Positions 1 to 8,640 of a stretch of DNA of 64,000 bases are shown here, piece by piece; positions within the stretch are counted from its first letter, which is position 1; the number at the start of each line of letters is the position of its first letter. Origin of the DNA: DAOUKH01 sp034421515 (GTDB lineage: Bacteria; Chloroflexota; Dehalococcoidia; SHYB01). Below the pieces are notes generated by a model. It was given only the letters and a program-made list of their open reading frames with translations, made no database searches and had not been told where the DNA came from. Location of the stretch: NCBI GenBank assembly GCA_034421515.1, contig DAOUKH010000062.1:53734-117733 (forward strand), read 5' to 3'. The translations under genes and the position numbers were made by a program.

Positions 1-1
1 G

Positions 2-613
2 GTCCCGCCTGATTTGGCCGACGCGGGTGTGCGAGCCGCGTTCGCCGAGGGCGTCAGTGTGTTCGAGCAACTTGCCGCCTCTGTCGAAGAGGTCTCCATT
101 CCGTTGATCGGTCTGGCGGCACCGATCTTCGTGGCCATTTGCGATACGGACGGCGCCCACGTCCACTTCGACTCCATCCGGCAACGGCCGGACGACTACG
201 ACTCCGCGACGAGGGCGCGGCTCATGTCGGCATCTCTGGTATCGGCAGGCCTCTACAACGTTGCGCAACGCGCCCGAGGCCTCCTGCGCGGCCAAATGAT
301 AGCGGCGCTCGAACGAGTGGACGTGCTCCTCTCGCCGATGTCGAACGGGCCGACGCCCACGCTTGCGAGTGAAGGCGCCGTCTTCACGAGCAAGGAAGAC
401 GTCATCGCGCGGCAGTTTGGGTCGCGGTCGTTTACCACGCCGCACAGCCTCGCCGCGCTACCGGCCATGACGGTGCCCTGCTGCTTCAACTCGGTGGGGA
501 CTCCGGTTGGACTGCACATCGCGGGGAGGCCGTTCGACGAGCAAACGGTGCTGAATGCGGGCTTCGCGTTTCAGTCGGCGACCGACTGGCACGAGCGGCG
601 CCCCGATCTGTGA
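2..613 (+). CDS. Amidase signature family protein, C-terminal part (cut by window edge)
   Basis: The frame is open to the left edge, so this is only the last ~200 residues of a longer protein (the family is usually 450-500 residues). The visible part carries the typical C-terminal core of the amidase signature (GatA-like) family: a segment reading LPAMTVPCCF, followed by GTPVGLHIAGRPFDEQTVL and a final amphipathic helix. The Ser-cisSer-Lys catalytic region lies upstream of the window. Family members hydrolyse small amides or act as the A subunit of the tRNA amidotransferase; without the N-terminus these cannot be told apart, but the surroundings (hydrolases rather than gatB/gatC) favour a stand-alone amidase. 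It converges on the hydrolase gene that ends at 679. Confidence 0.85.
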   Translation, partial: VPPDLADAGVRAAFAEGVSVFEQLAASVEEVSIPLIGLAAPIFVAICDTDGAHVHFDSIRQRPDDYDSATRARLMSASLVSAGLYNVAQRARGLLRGQMIAALERVDVLLSPMSNGPTPTLASEGAVFTSKEDVIARQFGSRSFTTPHSLAALPAMTVPCCFNSVGTPVGLHIAGRPFDEQTVLNAGFAFQSATDWHERRPDL

Positions 614-678
614 GCCACGGCGGCCCTAGGAGGCCCCGTAACGGCCCTGGTTGAGCGCGGCGGCCTCTGGCGGCCTGA

Positions 679-1692
679 TTACATGGGATGTCTTGCCAGC
701 AAGTCGAGGATGAGGTTCGCCAGGACCGGGGGATTGAACTCGGCCGCGTTGTCGCCGCCGCCTTCGAGCGTGACCGTCTCGCACTGGGGGATGTACTTTT
801 CCTTCATCACGCTGCCTCGCACGAGATCGGCGTTCACGTAGAGCGAGTCGGGCTCGATATAGTATGTCGGCGCCGTAATCAGGGGGAGTCGTGCCTTGGC
901 ATCCCGGGTTCTCAGGGAGTTGCGTACCCCCATGTGGCGCCCCTTCCCCTCGAACCAATCGGCAATGAAGTTATCCATGAACTGAAGCTGGTCCGGCGTC
1001 ATGTGCCAGTGCGCGGGCCGCATCTGGGTGGGAGCGAAGGGGACGTCCGGGACGAAACGGCGGTTGATGATCGAATCCTCGTGGCGGTAGTAGTCCACGG
1101 ATGGCCGCGGGAGCATCAACCACTCTCTGATCATGTCGGCGTACGCGCGCATCCAGACGGCCATGAGATGGCCGCCGTCGGGCCTGGTGATGCCGCCGAG
1201 GTCGCGCCCCCAAAAGTCGAGACCGGCGTCCTGGATGGCCCGGCGCTCCGCCTCAGTCTCGATCAGGGGGTACGACATGAGCATGAGAGTCCCCACCCGG
1301 TCAGGGTACGTGGCCGCCACTTCCCCGGATATGCCGGCGCCGGTATGCAGACCGAAGACATGGCTCCTGTCTATCCCCAAGGCATCGAGCGTGTGAACGA
1401 CGCTGGCCGCCACGATGGCGACGCTATCTCCTTCGAGCGGGGGCGAATCGGAAAACCCGTGCCCCAACATGTCGATGGCGACCGGCCTATACCGCTCCGC
1501 CAGCAGAGGAATGACTTTGAGAAACATGCGGGAGGACCGCACGCCCTGGTGAAGAAGCACGATGGCCTCGCCCTCCCCGGCGGTCACGTAATGGACCTGG
1601 CCTTCCGGGGTGTCCGCGTAGCCGCGCTTCAGTCCATCCGCGCGCCAGTCCCGCATCAAGCTTTGCCAGTCGAACTCCTCCCACTCAGCCAC
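679..1692 (-). CDS. Alpha/beta-hydrolase-fold protein with His in the nucleophile elbow (copy 1)
   Basis: A 337-residue alpha/beta-hydrolase-fold protein. The oxyanion-side HQG motif (IVLLHQGVRSSR), the strand reading VAIDMLGHGFSD and the elbow strand are clear, but the elbow reads G-L-H-T-G where the family has G-x-S-x-G, so His sits at the nucleophile position. The usual C-terminal catalytic His is also absent (EGGGDNAAEF). I start at the GTG at 1692: AGGAGG lies 7 bases upstream, as in the next paralog, and the proteins then align from residue 1 (MAEWEEFDWQ versus MAEWQEFDWQ). An ATG at 1698 is also possible but almost touches the Shine-Dalgarno. It is followed upstream by its close paralog at 1813-2826. 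Substrate unknown; catalysis cannot be assumed. Confidence 0.85.
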   Translation of the reverse strand: MAEWEEFDWQSLMRDWRADGLKRGYADTPEGQVHYVTAGEGEAIVLLHQGVRSSRMFLKVIPLLAERYRPVAIDMLGHGFSDSPPLEGDSVAIVAASVVHTLDALGIDRSHVFGLHTGAGISGEVAATYPDRVGTLMLMSYPLIETEAERRAIQDAGLDFWGRDLGGITRPDGGHLMAVWMRAYADMIREWLMLPRPSVDYYRHEDSIINRRFVPDVPFAPTQMRPAHWHMTPDQLQFMDNFIADWFEGKGRHMGVRNSLRTRDAKARLPLITAPTYYIEPDSLYVNADLVRGSVMKEKYIPQCETVTLEGGGDNAAEFNPPVLANLILDLLARHPM

Positions 1693-1792
1693 GGCCATGC
1701 CTCCTACTGCACTGAGAGGGCAAACCAAGCCGCCCGGCCCGTCCTCTTCGAGAGGCCCTAGCCTGCCCTGCGGTCGCCCGCCTCCAGAGAAT

Positions 1793-1810
1793 CAGGCGTC
1801 AAGGCGCCTG
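1793..1810 (-). terminator. Hairpin after hydrolase copy 2
   Basis: Perfect 6-bp inverted repeat CAGGCG/CGCCTG with a 6-base loop, just past the stop of the 1813-2826 gene. It has no U-tract, so it may be a weak terminator or an mRNA 3' end stabiliser. Confidence 0.35.
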
Positions 1811-1812
1811 GA

Positions 1813-2826
1813 TCACAATGTGTGTTTTGCGAGCAGGTCAAGGATGAAGTTGGCCATAAGCGGGGGATTGAACTCAGCCACGTTGTCACCGCCACCTTCG
1901 AGCGTGACCACCTCGCATTGGGGAATGTACTTCTCCTTCATCACCTTGCCGCGGACGAGCTCGGCGTTCACGTAGATGGAATCCGGCTCGATGTAGTAGG
2001 TGGGCGCCTTGACCAGCGGTAGCAGCGATTTAGCGTCGCGGGTCCGAAGGGAGTTGCGGACGCCCATGTGGCGACCCTTCGCCTCGAACCAATCGGCAAT
2101 GAAGTTGTCCATGAACTGAAGCTGGTCGGGCGTCATGTGCCAGTGCGCGGGCCGCATCTGGGTGGGAGCGAAGGGGACGTCCGGGACGAATCGCCGGTTG
2201 ATGATCGAATCTTCGTGGCGGTAGTAGTCCACGGATGGCCGCGGGAGCATCAACCACTCTCTGATCATGTCGGCGTAGGCTCGCATCCAGACGGCCATGA
2301 GATGGCCGCCGTCGGGCCTGGTGATTCCGCCCAAGTCGCGCCCCCAGAAATCGTTCCCCGCGTCCTGGGTGGCGCGGCGCTCCGCCTCGGTCTCGAGCAG
2401 GGGGTACGACATGATCATGATGACCCCGACACGCTCCGGGTAGATCGCGGCGATTTCCGCCGTCGTTCCGGCGCCCGTGTGCAGGCCGAGGATGTGGGCC
2501 TTGGGTATCCCCAACTCGTCCATGGTGTGGACGACGCTATCCGCCAAGATGGAGACCGTGTCTCCTTCGAGGGGAGGAGAGGCGGAGAATCCGTGCCCCA
2601 GCATGTCGACGGCAACGACCTTGTATTTCTCCGCCAGCAGGGGCATCACCTTCAGCCACATGCGGGAAGACCGCACCATCTGGTGGATCAAGACGAGGGC
2701 GTCTCCCTCGCCGGCAATCACGTAATGAATCTGGCCTTCAGGCGTATCCGCATAGCCGCGCTTCATCCCATCGTCGCGCCAGTCCTGCATCAAGCTTTGC
2801 CAATCGAACTCCTGCCACTCGGCCAT
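1813..2826 (-). CDS. Alpha/beta-hydrolase-fold protein with His in the nucleophile elbow (copy 2)
   Basis: 337 residues, collinear with the 679-1692 gene. It keeps the same altered elbow (G-L-H-T-G-A-G) and the same loss of the C-terminal His (EGGGDNVAEF). ATG at 2826 is preceded by AGGAGG with a 7-base spacer. The region encoding about residues 158-244 is about 95% identical at DNA level to the same region of copy 1 while the N-terminal third is clearly more diverged, which points to gene conversion or recent partial duplication. Shared residues include the block FWGRDLGGITRPDGG and the cap region rich in His/Trp (RPAHWHMTPDQ). Probably a cytoplasmic hydrolase-fold enzyme of unknown reaction. 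Confidence 0.86.
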   Translation of the reverse strand: MAEWQEFDWQSLMQDWRDDGMKRGYADTPEGQIHYVIAGEGDALVLIHQMVRSSRMWLKVMPLLAEKYKVVAVDMLGHGFSASPPLEGDTVSILADSVVHTMDELGIPKAHILGLHTGAGTTAEIAAIYPERVGVIMIMSYPLLETEAERRATQDAGNDFWGRDLGGITRPDGGHLMAVWMRAYADMIREWLMLPRPSVDYYRHEDSIINRRFVPDVPFAPTQMRPAHWHMTPDQLQFMDNFIADWFEAKGRHMGVRNSLRTRDAKSLLPLVKAPTYYIEPDSIYVNAELVRGKVMKEKYIPQCEVVTLEGGGDNVAEFNPPLMANFILDLLAKHTL

Positions 2827-2875
2827 AACGGACCCTCCTGTCGGCCAACGGTCTAGCTCACCGCGGTTGTCAACA

Positions 2876-2893
2876 CGGGGTCTCTAGACCCCG
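2876..2893 (-). terminator. Strong hairpin at the 3' end of the third hydrolase gene
   Basis: Perfect 8-bp inverted repeat CGGGGTCT/AGACCCCG with a 2-base centre, overlapping the stop codon of the 2884-3705 gene. It could separate that transcript from copy 2. No U-tract follows. Confidence 0.4.
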
Positions 2894-3705
2894 GGGTTGT
2901 CGCAAAACTCTAGGATCAAGCGCGAGAATTCCTCAGGCGCGTCAAGCGGGAAGAAGGTCGTCCCGTCGGGCAGGTTCACGACTTTGGCTCTACGGATCGC
3001 CTGTTCGACCTTGCCCCTGCCCGCGGTAGCCTTCCAGCCAAGCGTCTCGGTGAGTTCGAGATCCTTGGCGCCCCAGATCACTAGCGTCGGACACTGAATC
3101 AGCGGGAGCCGCTCTTCCTGATGATAGGTGATCACCGCCCACCAGCCGTACGCCATCGTCTTGCCGGTCTTGAGGATGTCCAGTATGCGCTGGTGGGCCA
3201 GGTCCATGTCGCCGAGCAAGAGCGAAGTCTTCCACTCCCGGGCAAGATGAGACCCGTCTTCCTTACTCTCGAAGTTGGGCCACTTGCCGGCCTGGCGCTC
3301 CCGTTCCTCCGCGTCCATGTTGAAGGCGCCGCCGAGGATCAACTTGTCGACGCGGTTGGGATAAGCCGCCGCCACCTCGGTGCCGATGTAGGCTCCGGTG
3401 TGAAAGCCGGCAATGCTCGTCTTCTCTATGCCGAGCCCATCCAGCACGGCCACGGTCGACTTCGCGTAGTCTTCGATGGAGTACTCCCTCGGGGGCTTGT
3501 CCGAGTCGCCGTAGCCGATGGTATCGATAGCGACGACCCGCCGGTGCTGGATCAGAATGGGGAGCATGCGCACAAACTCCCAGGCGGACCGTGGCGTCTG
3601 GTGGAGCAAGAGCAGTGGGTCGCCGCTTCCCCCGATCCAATAGTGAATCTGACCGTCCGGAGTGTCGACAAAACCCCGCTTCATCTCGGCCGGCATCGTG
3701 GTCAT
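2884..3705 (-). CDS. Alpha/beta-hydrolase-fold protein (third, diverged paralog)
   Basis: 273 residues. It has the alpha/beta-hydrolase fold: LLLLHQTPRSAWEF (oxyanion loop), VVAIDTIGYGDSDKP, and the elbow AGFHTGAYIGTEVAA. As in the two neighbours, the elbow is G-F-H-T-G, with His instead of Ser; the acid-strand motif LVIWGAKDLELT is present, but the late position where the family has GH reads DGTTFFPLDAPEEF, so the general base His is missing. ATG at 3705 has AGGAGG 8 bases upstream; the longer GTG start would sit on top of the Shine-Dalgarno. It is more distant from copies 1 and 2 than they are from each other. It forms a same-strand run with the isochorismatase-like gene upstream. Confidence 0.85.
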   Translation of the reverse strand: MTTMPAEMKRGFVDTPDGQIHYWIGGSGDPLLLLHQTPRSAWEFVRMLPILIQHRRVVAIDTIGYGDSDKPPREYSIEDYAKSTVAVLDGLGIEKTSIAGFHTGAYIGTEVAAAYPNRVDKLILGGAFNMDAEERERQAGKWPNFESKEDGSHLAREWKTSLLLGDMDLAHQRILDILKTGKTMAYGWWAVITYHQEERLPLIQCPTLVIWGAKDLELTETLGWKATAGRGKVEQAIRRAKVVNLPDGTTFFPLDAPEEFSRLILEFCDNPGV

Positions 3706-3739
3706 AGCGACCACCTCCTGAAAGGCAAAACTTCGAGGT

Positions 3740-4495
3740 CTATGAAACTAGCGACTTCTGTTGGGACAGCGCGGACCCCAGCCGCTCTATCACGGCGTCG
3801 GTGCTCATCACCATGCCGTCGGTCGTCACGAAGTCGTTCACGACATACTCATGGACCTCCGGCGTGTAAGCGGCGCAGCCGTCTTCGACGATCGTGGTGG
3901 TGAAGCCACGGTCGGCGGCGCCCCGCGCCGCCATGACCACGCATCGGTTTGTTACAACACCGGTCACGTAGAGTTCGTCCTTCCCCATAGAGCGTAGGAT
4001 CTCTTCGAGGTCCGTAGAGTTGAAGACGCCGCTGGTGGTCTTGACGAGGACGACCTCGTCCTCTCGGGGCTCAAGACCCTCCACGATACGCTGCTCCGGA
4101 GCATCTAGACTGAGATCGAGGGGCACTCCACTGGCGTCTTCCGCCGTGCCGAATCGGAGCGAGTACGTGGAGTTGAGTTCGGCGTCCGGCTCTCGCCCCA
4201 TGATGGCATGGATCACCGTCAGGTCGTGATCGCGGAAGAACGTCAAGAGGCGCTTGATAGAGGGGATCACGATACCCCAAGCGCGGCCTAAGAAATGTGC
4301 CAAGAAGTCTTGGCCGGCGGTGCTGATCACGGCCTTCACATATCCGTGATCAGGGCTGAGGCTGGTGTTCTGCATGTCGACCACGAGAAGCGCCGACCTC
4401 TCCGGCCGGGGAGGTCGCTTCTCAAGCTCGCGCCCCGCGAGCGGCATGGGCCACCACTCTTGGGCGACCTGGGTCATGCTCTTGTGTCCGGTCAT
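3740..4495 (-). CDS. Isochorismatase-like cysteine hydrolase
   Basis: 251 residues of the isochorismatase-like hydrolase superfamily (nicotinamidase / N-carbamoylsarcosine amidase type). The Asp-Lys-Cys triad is visible: Asp in LLVVDMQN, Lys in LVKTTSGVF and Cys in VTNRCVVMAARGAADRG. Such enzymes hydrolyse an amide, carbamoyl or vinyl-ether bond of small molecules in the cytoplasm. The ATG at 4495 (MTGHKSMTQVAQEW) follows a GAGGGACGG stretch; upstream in-frame codons lack family similarity and run into the hairpin region. It lies immediately downstream of a peptide-type binding protein gene on the same strand and upstream of the three hydrolases. Substrate not identifiable. Confidence 0.85.
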   Translation of the reverse strand: MTGHKSMTQVAQEWWPMPLAGRELEKRPPRPERSALLVVDMQNTSLSPDHGYVKAVISTAGQDFLAHFLGRAWGIVIPSIKRLLTFFRDHDLTVIHAIMGREPDAELNSTYSLRFGTAEDASGVPLDLSLDAPEQRIVEGLEPREDEVVLVKTTSGVFNSTDLEEILRSMGKDELYVTGVVTNRCVVMAARGAADRGFTTTIVEDGCAAYTPEVHEYVVNDFVTTDGMVMSTDAVIERLGSALSQQKSLVS

Positions 4496-4545
4496 ACGAG
4501 CCGTCCCTCGTAAATCAGCGTGCCCTAAAGGGCCCCAGAACCAAC

Positions 4546-4616
4546 GTGGCTCCCAACCTGTTGTCAGGCCGGGAGCCACGCCCGGCGATTCGTCTAGGCG
4601 GGACCTGATCCCGCCT
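4546..4616 (-). terminator. Two consecutive hairpins after the ABC binding protein gene
   Basis: Two perfect stem-loops lie downstream of the gene ending at 4631: AGGCGGGA/TCCCGCCT (8 bp, 5-base loop, 4596-4616) and GTGGCTCCC/GGGAGCCAC (9 bp, 16-base loop, 4546-4579). Neither has a U-tract. They may terminate most transcripts or protect the binding-protein mRNA 3' end, which would allow excess binding protein. Confidence 0.45.
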
Positions 4617-4630
4617 GACTTCTCGGCGGT

Positions 4631-6505
4631 CTATCGTTCGAAAACGAGGCCGTGGATGGTGCTCCACTCGGACCATCCGGCGTGGTCCCAGCGTACGAAG
4701 CCGTCGCCGATCACGTCGACGGTGCCGATGGTGTAGATGGGAATGATGCCCACCACTTCTTCATGGAGATAAGTGAAGGCCTCCTTTTCGAGCGCGTTGA
4801 AGCGCTCGAGGTCCACACTCCGGGCGTCCCGCATTTGCTCAGCAAGGCTTACGAGTTTCTCATCTCGGTAGAGCGGGAACGACGGCGTGTACCACTTTGA
4901 CCAGTGGGCCAGGGGCGCCCCAAGGTCGGTCGTCCACTTCATCACCCAGATCATGTTGTCGCTTCCCAGCGGGTCAGCGTCAGGGTTGAGCCAAACGGGG
5001 AGCGCCTCGTTGATGAAATCCCACTTCCTGATGTTCGGCTTCAGTCCGATTCTCTCCCAGTAGTTAGCTATGGCCAGATGCTCGTCCGGGATCCAGTCGG
5101 CGCCTCTGATGACCACCATGGGCATGTCGAATTCGAAGCCGTCCGGGTACCCGGCCTCTGCCAGCAACTGCTTCGCCCTCTCAGGGTCGTACTCGATGGG
5201 CTCAATGTGGGAGCCGTTGGCCGATGCGTGATGTGTGTTCAGTGGGGTAGCTAGACCCAACTGGAGCTGGTCGTTCATGGTCTGCCGGTCGATGGCCATG
5301 GCCATCGCGAGCCGGACCTCTCGAGAATTCACCCAGGGCGCGGAACCTTTCTCCAGCCCCAACGTTCCGCCAAAGATGGTCCAGACGTTGAAGGTGGCCG
5401 GCTGGCTCCACAGGGTGAAGCCCTCCCGCTTGCCACGGTCGGCGGCCTCGAGCCCCACACGCTTGGCGACATCGGCTCGACCAGCCTCAAGCAGGGCTAC
5501 CCGTACAGTGTCCTCGCCGACGATCACAATGGTGATCGCATCCATTGGCGGATCGTAGATGTTGTGGTCGCCGGTCCGTTCGTATTTGAAGGAACCGGGA
5601 CTGCGATCGACCATGCGGAAGGGTCCGGAACCGATGGGATTCTCGGCGGCCTCTTCGTAGCCGACGGACTGGACGTAATCCTTGCAGGCGACTCCCGCCG
5701 CGCGCTGGACGATGTCGAAGGCGATGAAGTCGGGCGCCAATCGCGCCCCGTCCTCCTTGAAGAACTCAACCGTCTGGCTGTCGATGGCGCGGGCGGCGAG
5801 CTGCTTCGCTCTCCACACACCGACGATCTGGGATGAGGCCACCGGCGTGAAGTCAGTGTTCAGGTAGTACTCCGGTAGGAAGGCGACATCCTCGGCGTCC
5901 AAGGCCTCTCCGTTGTGACAGACGGAACCTGAGACGATGCTCATGCTGAGGCTCGACTGATCGGAAGCGAAGCTCCACTCCGTCGCCAGTGCGGGCACGA
6001 GGCCAAAGAGCCCTTCACCTTGGCGCAAAGGATCGCCGTCGGGCAAGATCAGGAGATCATAGACAGGGCTCCTGATTGCGAAGCCGCCGCCGTCCGGCAG
6101 CATGCTCCGGGGCGGCTCGACGCTGGCCCAGGTGAGGGTGCCGTAGCGCTCCGACGGTTCCGGCGTTGGCGGGGGGGTCGGTGTTGGGCGCGGCGTGGGT
6201 GTCTGCACGACGATCTGGACTTCCGGCGGCGGCGTGTCGGCTGGAGGGGCCGTCTGCACGACGATCTGGACTTCCGGCGCCGCGGTGGGGGCTGGAGGAG
6301 CCGTCTGCACGATGATCTGGGGTGCCGCGGTGGGGGCGGGAGGGGCCGTCTGCACGATGATCTGCGGCGTCGCCGTTGGCCCAGGGGTCGCCGTGATTAT
6401 CCGGGTCTCAGGAGTCGGATCGGCACCGCCGCAAGCCGACACCAACAAGGCCGCTATTGCTGCGATCACGCCCACATGAATAAGTCTTTTGGATTTTCTG
6501 CCCAT
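4631..6505 (-). CDS. ABC importer substrate-binding lipoprotein, peptide/opine family 5
   Basis: 624 residues. A lipoprotein signal peptide ends in LLVSACGG (lipobox Cys ~25), followed by a ~95-residue Pro/Thr-rich tether with repeats of the type IIVQTAPPAPTAAP, then a family-5 extracellular binding domain (from ~residue 120: YGTLTWAS through conserved signatures NPIGSGPFR and DRQTMND). It would be anchored outside the membrane and deliver ligand to the permeases encoded divergently at 6785-8632. Ligand class cannot be read from sequence; family members bind peptides, glycosides, opines or metal chelates. The tether repeat is also visible as a degenerate DNA repeat at about 6195-6365. Confidence 0.9.
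   Translation of the reverse strand: MGRKSKRLIHVGVIAAIAALLVSACGGADPTPETRIITATPGPTATPQIIVQTAPPAPTAAPQIIVQTAPPAPTAAPEVQIVVQTAPPADTPPPEVQIVVQTPTPRPTPTPPPTPEPSERYGTLTWASVEPPRSMLPDGGGFAIRSPVYDLLILPDGDPLRQGEGLFGLVPALATEWSFASDQSSLSMSIVSGSVCHNGEALDAEDVAFLPEYYLNTDFTPVASSQIVGVWRAKQLAARAIDSQTVEFFKEDGARLAPDFIAFDIVQRAAGVACKDYVQSVGYEEAAENPIGSGPFRMVDRSPGSFKYERTGDHNIYDPPMDAITIVIVGEDTVRVALLEAGRADVAKRVGLEAADRGKREGFTLWSQPATFNVWTIFGGTLGLEKGSAPWVNSREVRLAMAMAIDRQTMNDQLQLGLATPLNTHHASANGSHIEPIEYDPERAKQLLAEAGYPDGFEFDMPMVVIRGADWIPDEHLAIANYWERIGLKPNIRKWDFINEALPVWLNPDADPLGSDNMIWVMKWTTDLGAPLAHWSKWYTPSFPLYRDEKLVSLAEQMRDARSVDLERFNALEKEAFTYLHEEVVGIIPIYTIGTVDVIGDGFVRWDHAGWSEWSTIHGLVFER
6195..6365. repeat. Degenerate tandem repeat encoding the Pro/Thr-rich tether
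   Basis: Repeated copies of a unit containing GTCTGCACGAYGATCTGG (plus-strand sense) encode the IIVQTAPP-type units of the binding-protein tether. The unit spacing is uneven, so slippage or recombination in this stretch is plausible. Confidence 0.6.
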
Positions 6506-6718
6506 TGGTCTCCTTCCGCCAGCACCGAGTGCTTGGCCAGGTTACCTGTCGCCGGGGGCGATAGTGCCCGCGGACTCACCCACGTGGAACCGTGGTAGTC
6601 CGGTGTCATCAGCCGTTCAAGATTGGTGGCGACGAATTAGGCAATCATACGCGGCATCAACGTCCTGTCAAGCACAAGATAAAGGAAGTAAGTGCATGAT
6701 TGGGAGCAGTGCCTTCGG

Positions 6719-6748
6719 TTGACATGCGCGAATACGTCGCCCTAGGCT
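6719..6748 (+). promoter_or_regulatory. Putative sigma70-type promoter of the dipeptide-type ABC operon
   Basis: TTGACA at 6719-6724 and TAGGCT at 6743-6748 with an 18-base spacer, about 37 bases upstream of the first permease ATG at 6785. The -35 is a consensus match, the -10 is moderate. Confidence 0.5.
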
Positions 6749-6784
6749 ACGGACTCGGCCTGAAGGGGGGACTTCAACACAAGC

Positions 6785-7717
6785 ATGGCGAGATTACTCC
6801 TCCAACGGGCGTGGCAATCAGTCGTCGTCTTGTTCGTCATCATTACGCTCGTCTTCTTCCTCGCCAGAATTACGGGCAGTCCTGAAAACGTTCTGGTCCC
6901 CTTAACGGCTACCCCCGCGCAACGAGAGCAGCTCCGCGAAGATCTGGGGCTGAACGAGCCGCTCTATAGCCAGTATGGCCTCTTCCTTGGGAGAGTGCTC
7001 CAAGGCGACCTCGGAAAATCCTTCGTCCACGGGAGATCGGTGACGGAACTGTTCTGGGAACGGTTCCCGGCGACCCTTCATCTCACCGGAGTCGCCATGG
7101 GGATAGTAGTCCTCATGGGCATTCCTCTGGGCATTGCCGGCGCCTTGACCAGAGGCAGCCCAGTGGACACCGTCGTCCGCTGGTTCGTCGCCATCTCGCA
7201 AGCATCTCCGCCCTTTTGGTTGGCCTTTGTCCTCATCGCGGTCTTCGGTGTACAGCTAGGCTGGCTTCCTTTTGTCGGGCGACAGGAGCCAACGAGTGTG
7301 ATATTGCCCGCGGTGGCCATCTCCCTCTATCCGATGGCCGGCGTGGCGCGTCTGACCAGGTCCGGGATGATCGAGGCGCTTGGCGAGGAGTACGTCTTCT
7401 TCGCGCGGGCGAAAGGCATGTCCGTGTGGAGTGTCGTCCTAAAGCATGCACTGAGGAACGCGCTTATTCCGGTGGTCACCTTTAGCGGAGTCGTGTTGGT
7501 TAGCCATTTCCTCGTTGGGTCGGTGCTTGTGGAAGTCGTGCATGGCTGGCCGGGAGTTGGGCTCTTTGCGTGGAACTCGGCGCTCAACCGCGATTACCCC
7601 GCGTTGCAAGGGCTCGTTCTCATCTTCGCCACCATGTTCATCATTGCCAACCTGGTGGTCGATGTGTCCTATGCGTTCTTGGATCCACGCATACGCCGGC
7701 TCGCGCCGGCAACCTAA
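6785..7717 (+). CDS. ABC peptide-type importer permease (DppB/OppB family)
   Basis: 310 residues with an N-terminal membrane segment (SVVVLFVIITLVFFLA), a periplasmic/extracellular loop and five further hydrophobic segments. The cytoplasmic EAA loop that contacts the ATPase reads EYVFFARAKGMSVWSVVLKH, followed by ALRNALIP, which is typical for the DppB type. First gene of a four-gene operon (permease, permease, ATPase, ATPase) divergent from the binding protein at 4631-6505, together a complete family-5 importer. A consensus-like promoter lies upstream. Confidence 0.93.
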   Translation: MARLLLQRAWQSVVVLFVIITLVFFLARITGSPENVLVPLTATPAQREQLREDLGLNEPLYSQYGLFLGRVLQGDLGKSFVHGRSVTELFWERFPATLHLTGVAMGIVVLMGIPLGIAGALTRGSPVDTVVRWFVAISQASPPFWLAFVLIAVFGVQLGWLPFVGRQEPTSVILPAVAISLYPMAGVARLTRSGMIEALGEEYVFFARAKGMSVWSVVLKHALRNALIPVVTFSGVVLVSHFLVGSVLVEVVHGWPGVGLFAWNSALNRDYPALQGLVLIFATMFIIANLVVDVSYAFLDPRIRRLAPAT

Positions 7718-7738
7718 CAGCTGACAAGAGGATCAGGC

Positions 7739-8632
7739 GTGAGAATCCCGGCCCGACAGACGTATCAAGCAGTTCGACGACTCAGGGACGTCGGCCGTCG
7801 CTGGGGTGTGGGTCGCTGGCCCAAGCTTGCGATCCTCGTGTGGGTCGGCGTGACGGTTGTTGCCATCTTCGCGCCGCTACTAGCGCCCCACGCTCCCAAC
7901 ATCGGCGAGCTGAGCGACCGTCTGACGCCACCCTTTTGGTACGCCGAGGGGAGCGGCGACTATCTCTTGGGGACGGACAGGCAGGGCCGCGATGTCTTCA
8001 GCAGGATTCTGTATGGGTCGCGGGTAAGCATCATGGTCGCGGTCTTGGGCACGATCATCGCCGGGGGCATCGGGATATTCCTCGGCATGCTGGCGGCATA
8101 CAGGGGAGGTTTCGTCGATTCGATCATTATGCGTCTTGTGGACGTGTCGATGGCGGTCCCGCCTTTGTTAGTGGCACTTGCGTTGGCGGTAATCTTGGAG
8201 CCAGGCTTCTGGAATATCATCTACATCATCGCGCTCGTGTTCTGGGGGCAGTTCGCCCGCCAAGCCAGGGGCGAAGCGCTCTCCGTAATGGCCCGCGACT
8301 ATGTGGCGGCGAGCCGAGTCGCCGGAGGTGGCGGCTGGCAGATCATGTTCCGCCATGTCCTGCCCAATCTCCAAGACACCATGGTCGTCCTGGCGACCTT
8401 GGTCTTGGGTCATCTTATTCTGTTGGAGGCCTCGCTGAGCTTCCTCGGCGTTGGCGTGCCTCCGCCCGATCCTTCCTGGGGCAACATGGTGAGCGAGGGA
8501 GGAAGTCTGATCAGGGAAGCCCCATGGCTTTCGATCGCGCCAGGCTTCGCGCTCCTGATCTTGGTTCTAGCAACGAATCTGTTCGGGGACTGGCTCCGTG
8601 ATCACCTCGATCCCCGGCTGAGGCAGGTGTAG
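7739..8632 (+). CDS. ABC peptide-type importer permease (DppC/OppC family)
   Basis: 297 residues starting at GTG 7739, 21 bases after the previous stop. N-terminal TM segment (LAILVWVGVTVVAIFAPLL), the DppC signature loop LLGTDRQGRDVFSRILYG, and the EAA loop around DYVAASRVAGGGGWQIMFRH followed by VLPN. Pairs with the permease at 6785-7717 to form the membrane channel of the importer; ATP is supplied by the products at 8641-9600 and 9597-10613. Confidence 0.93.
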   Translation: MRIPARQTYQAVRRLRDVGRRWGVGRWPKLAILVWVGVTVVAIFAPLLAPHAPNIGELSDRLTPPFWYAEGSGDYLLGTDRQGRDVFSRILYGSRVSIMVAVLGTIIAGGIGIFLGMLAAYRGGFVDSIIMRLVDVSMAVPPLLVALALAVILEPGFWNIIYIIALVFWGQFARQARGEALSVMARDYVAASRVAGGGGWQIMFRHVLPNLQDTMVVLATLVLGHLILLEASLSFLGVGVPPPDPSWGNMVSEGGSLIREAPWLSIAPGFALLILVLATNLFGDWLRDHLDPRLRQV

Positions 8633-8640
8633 CCACGCCG

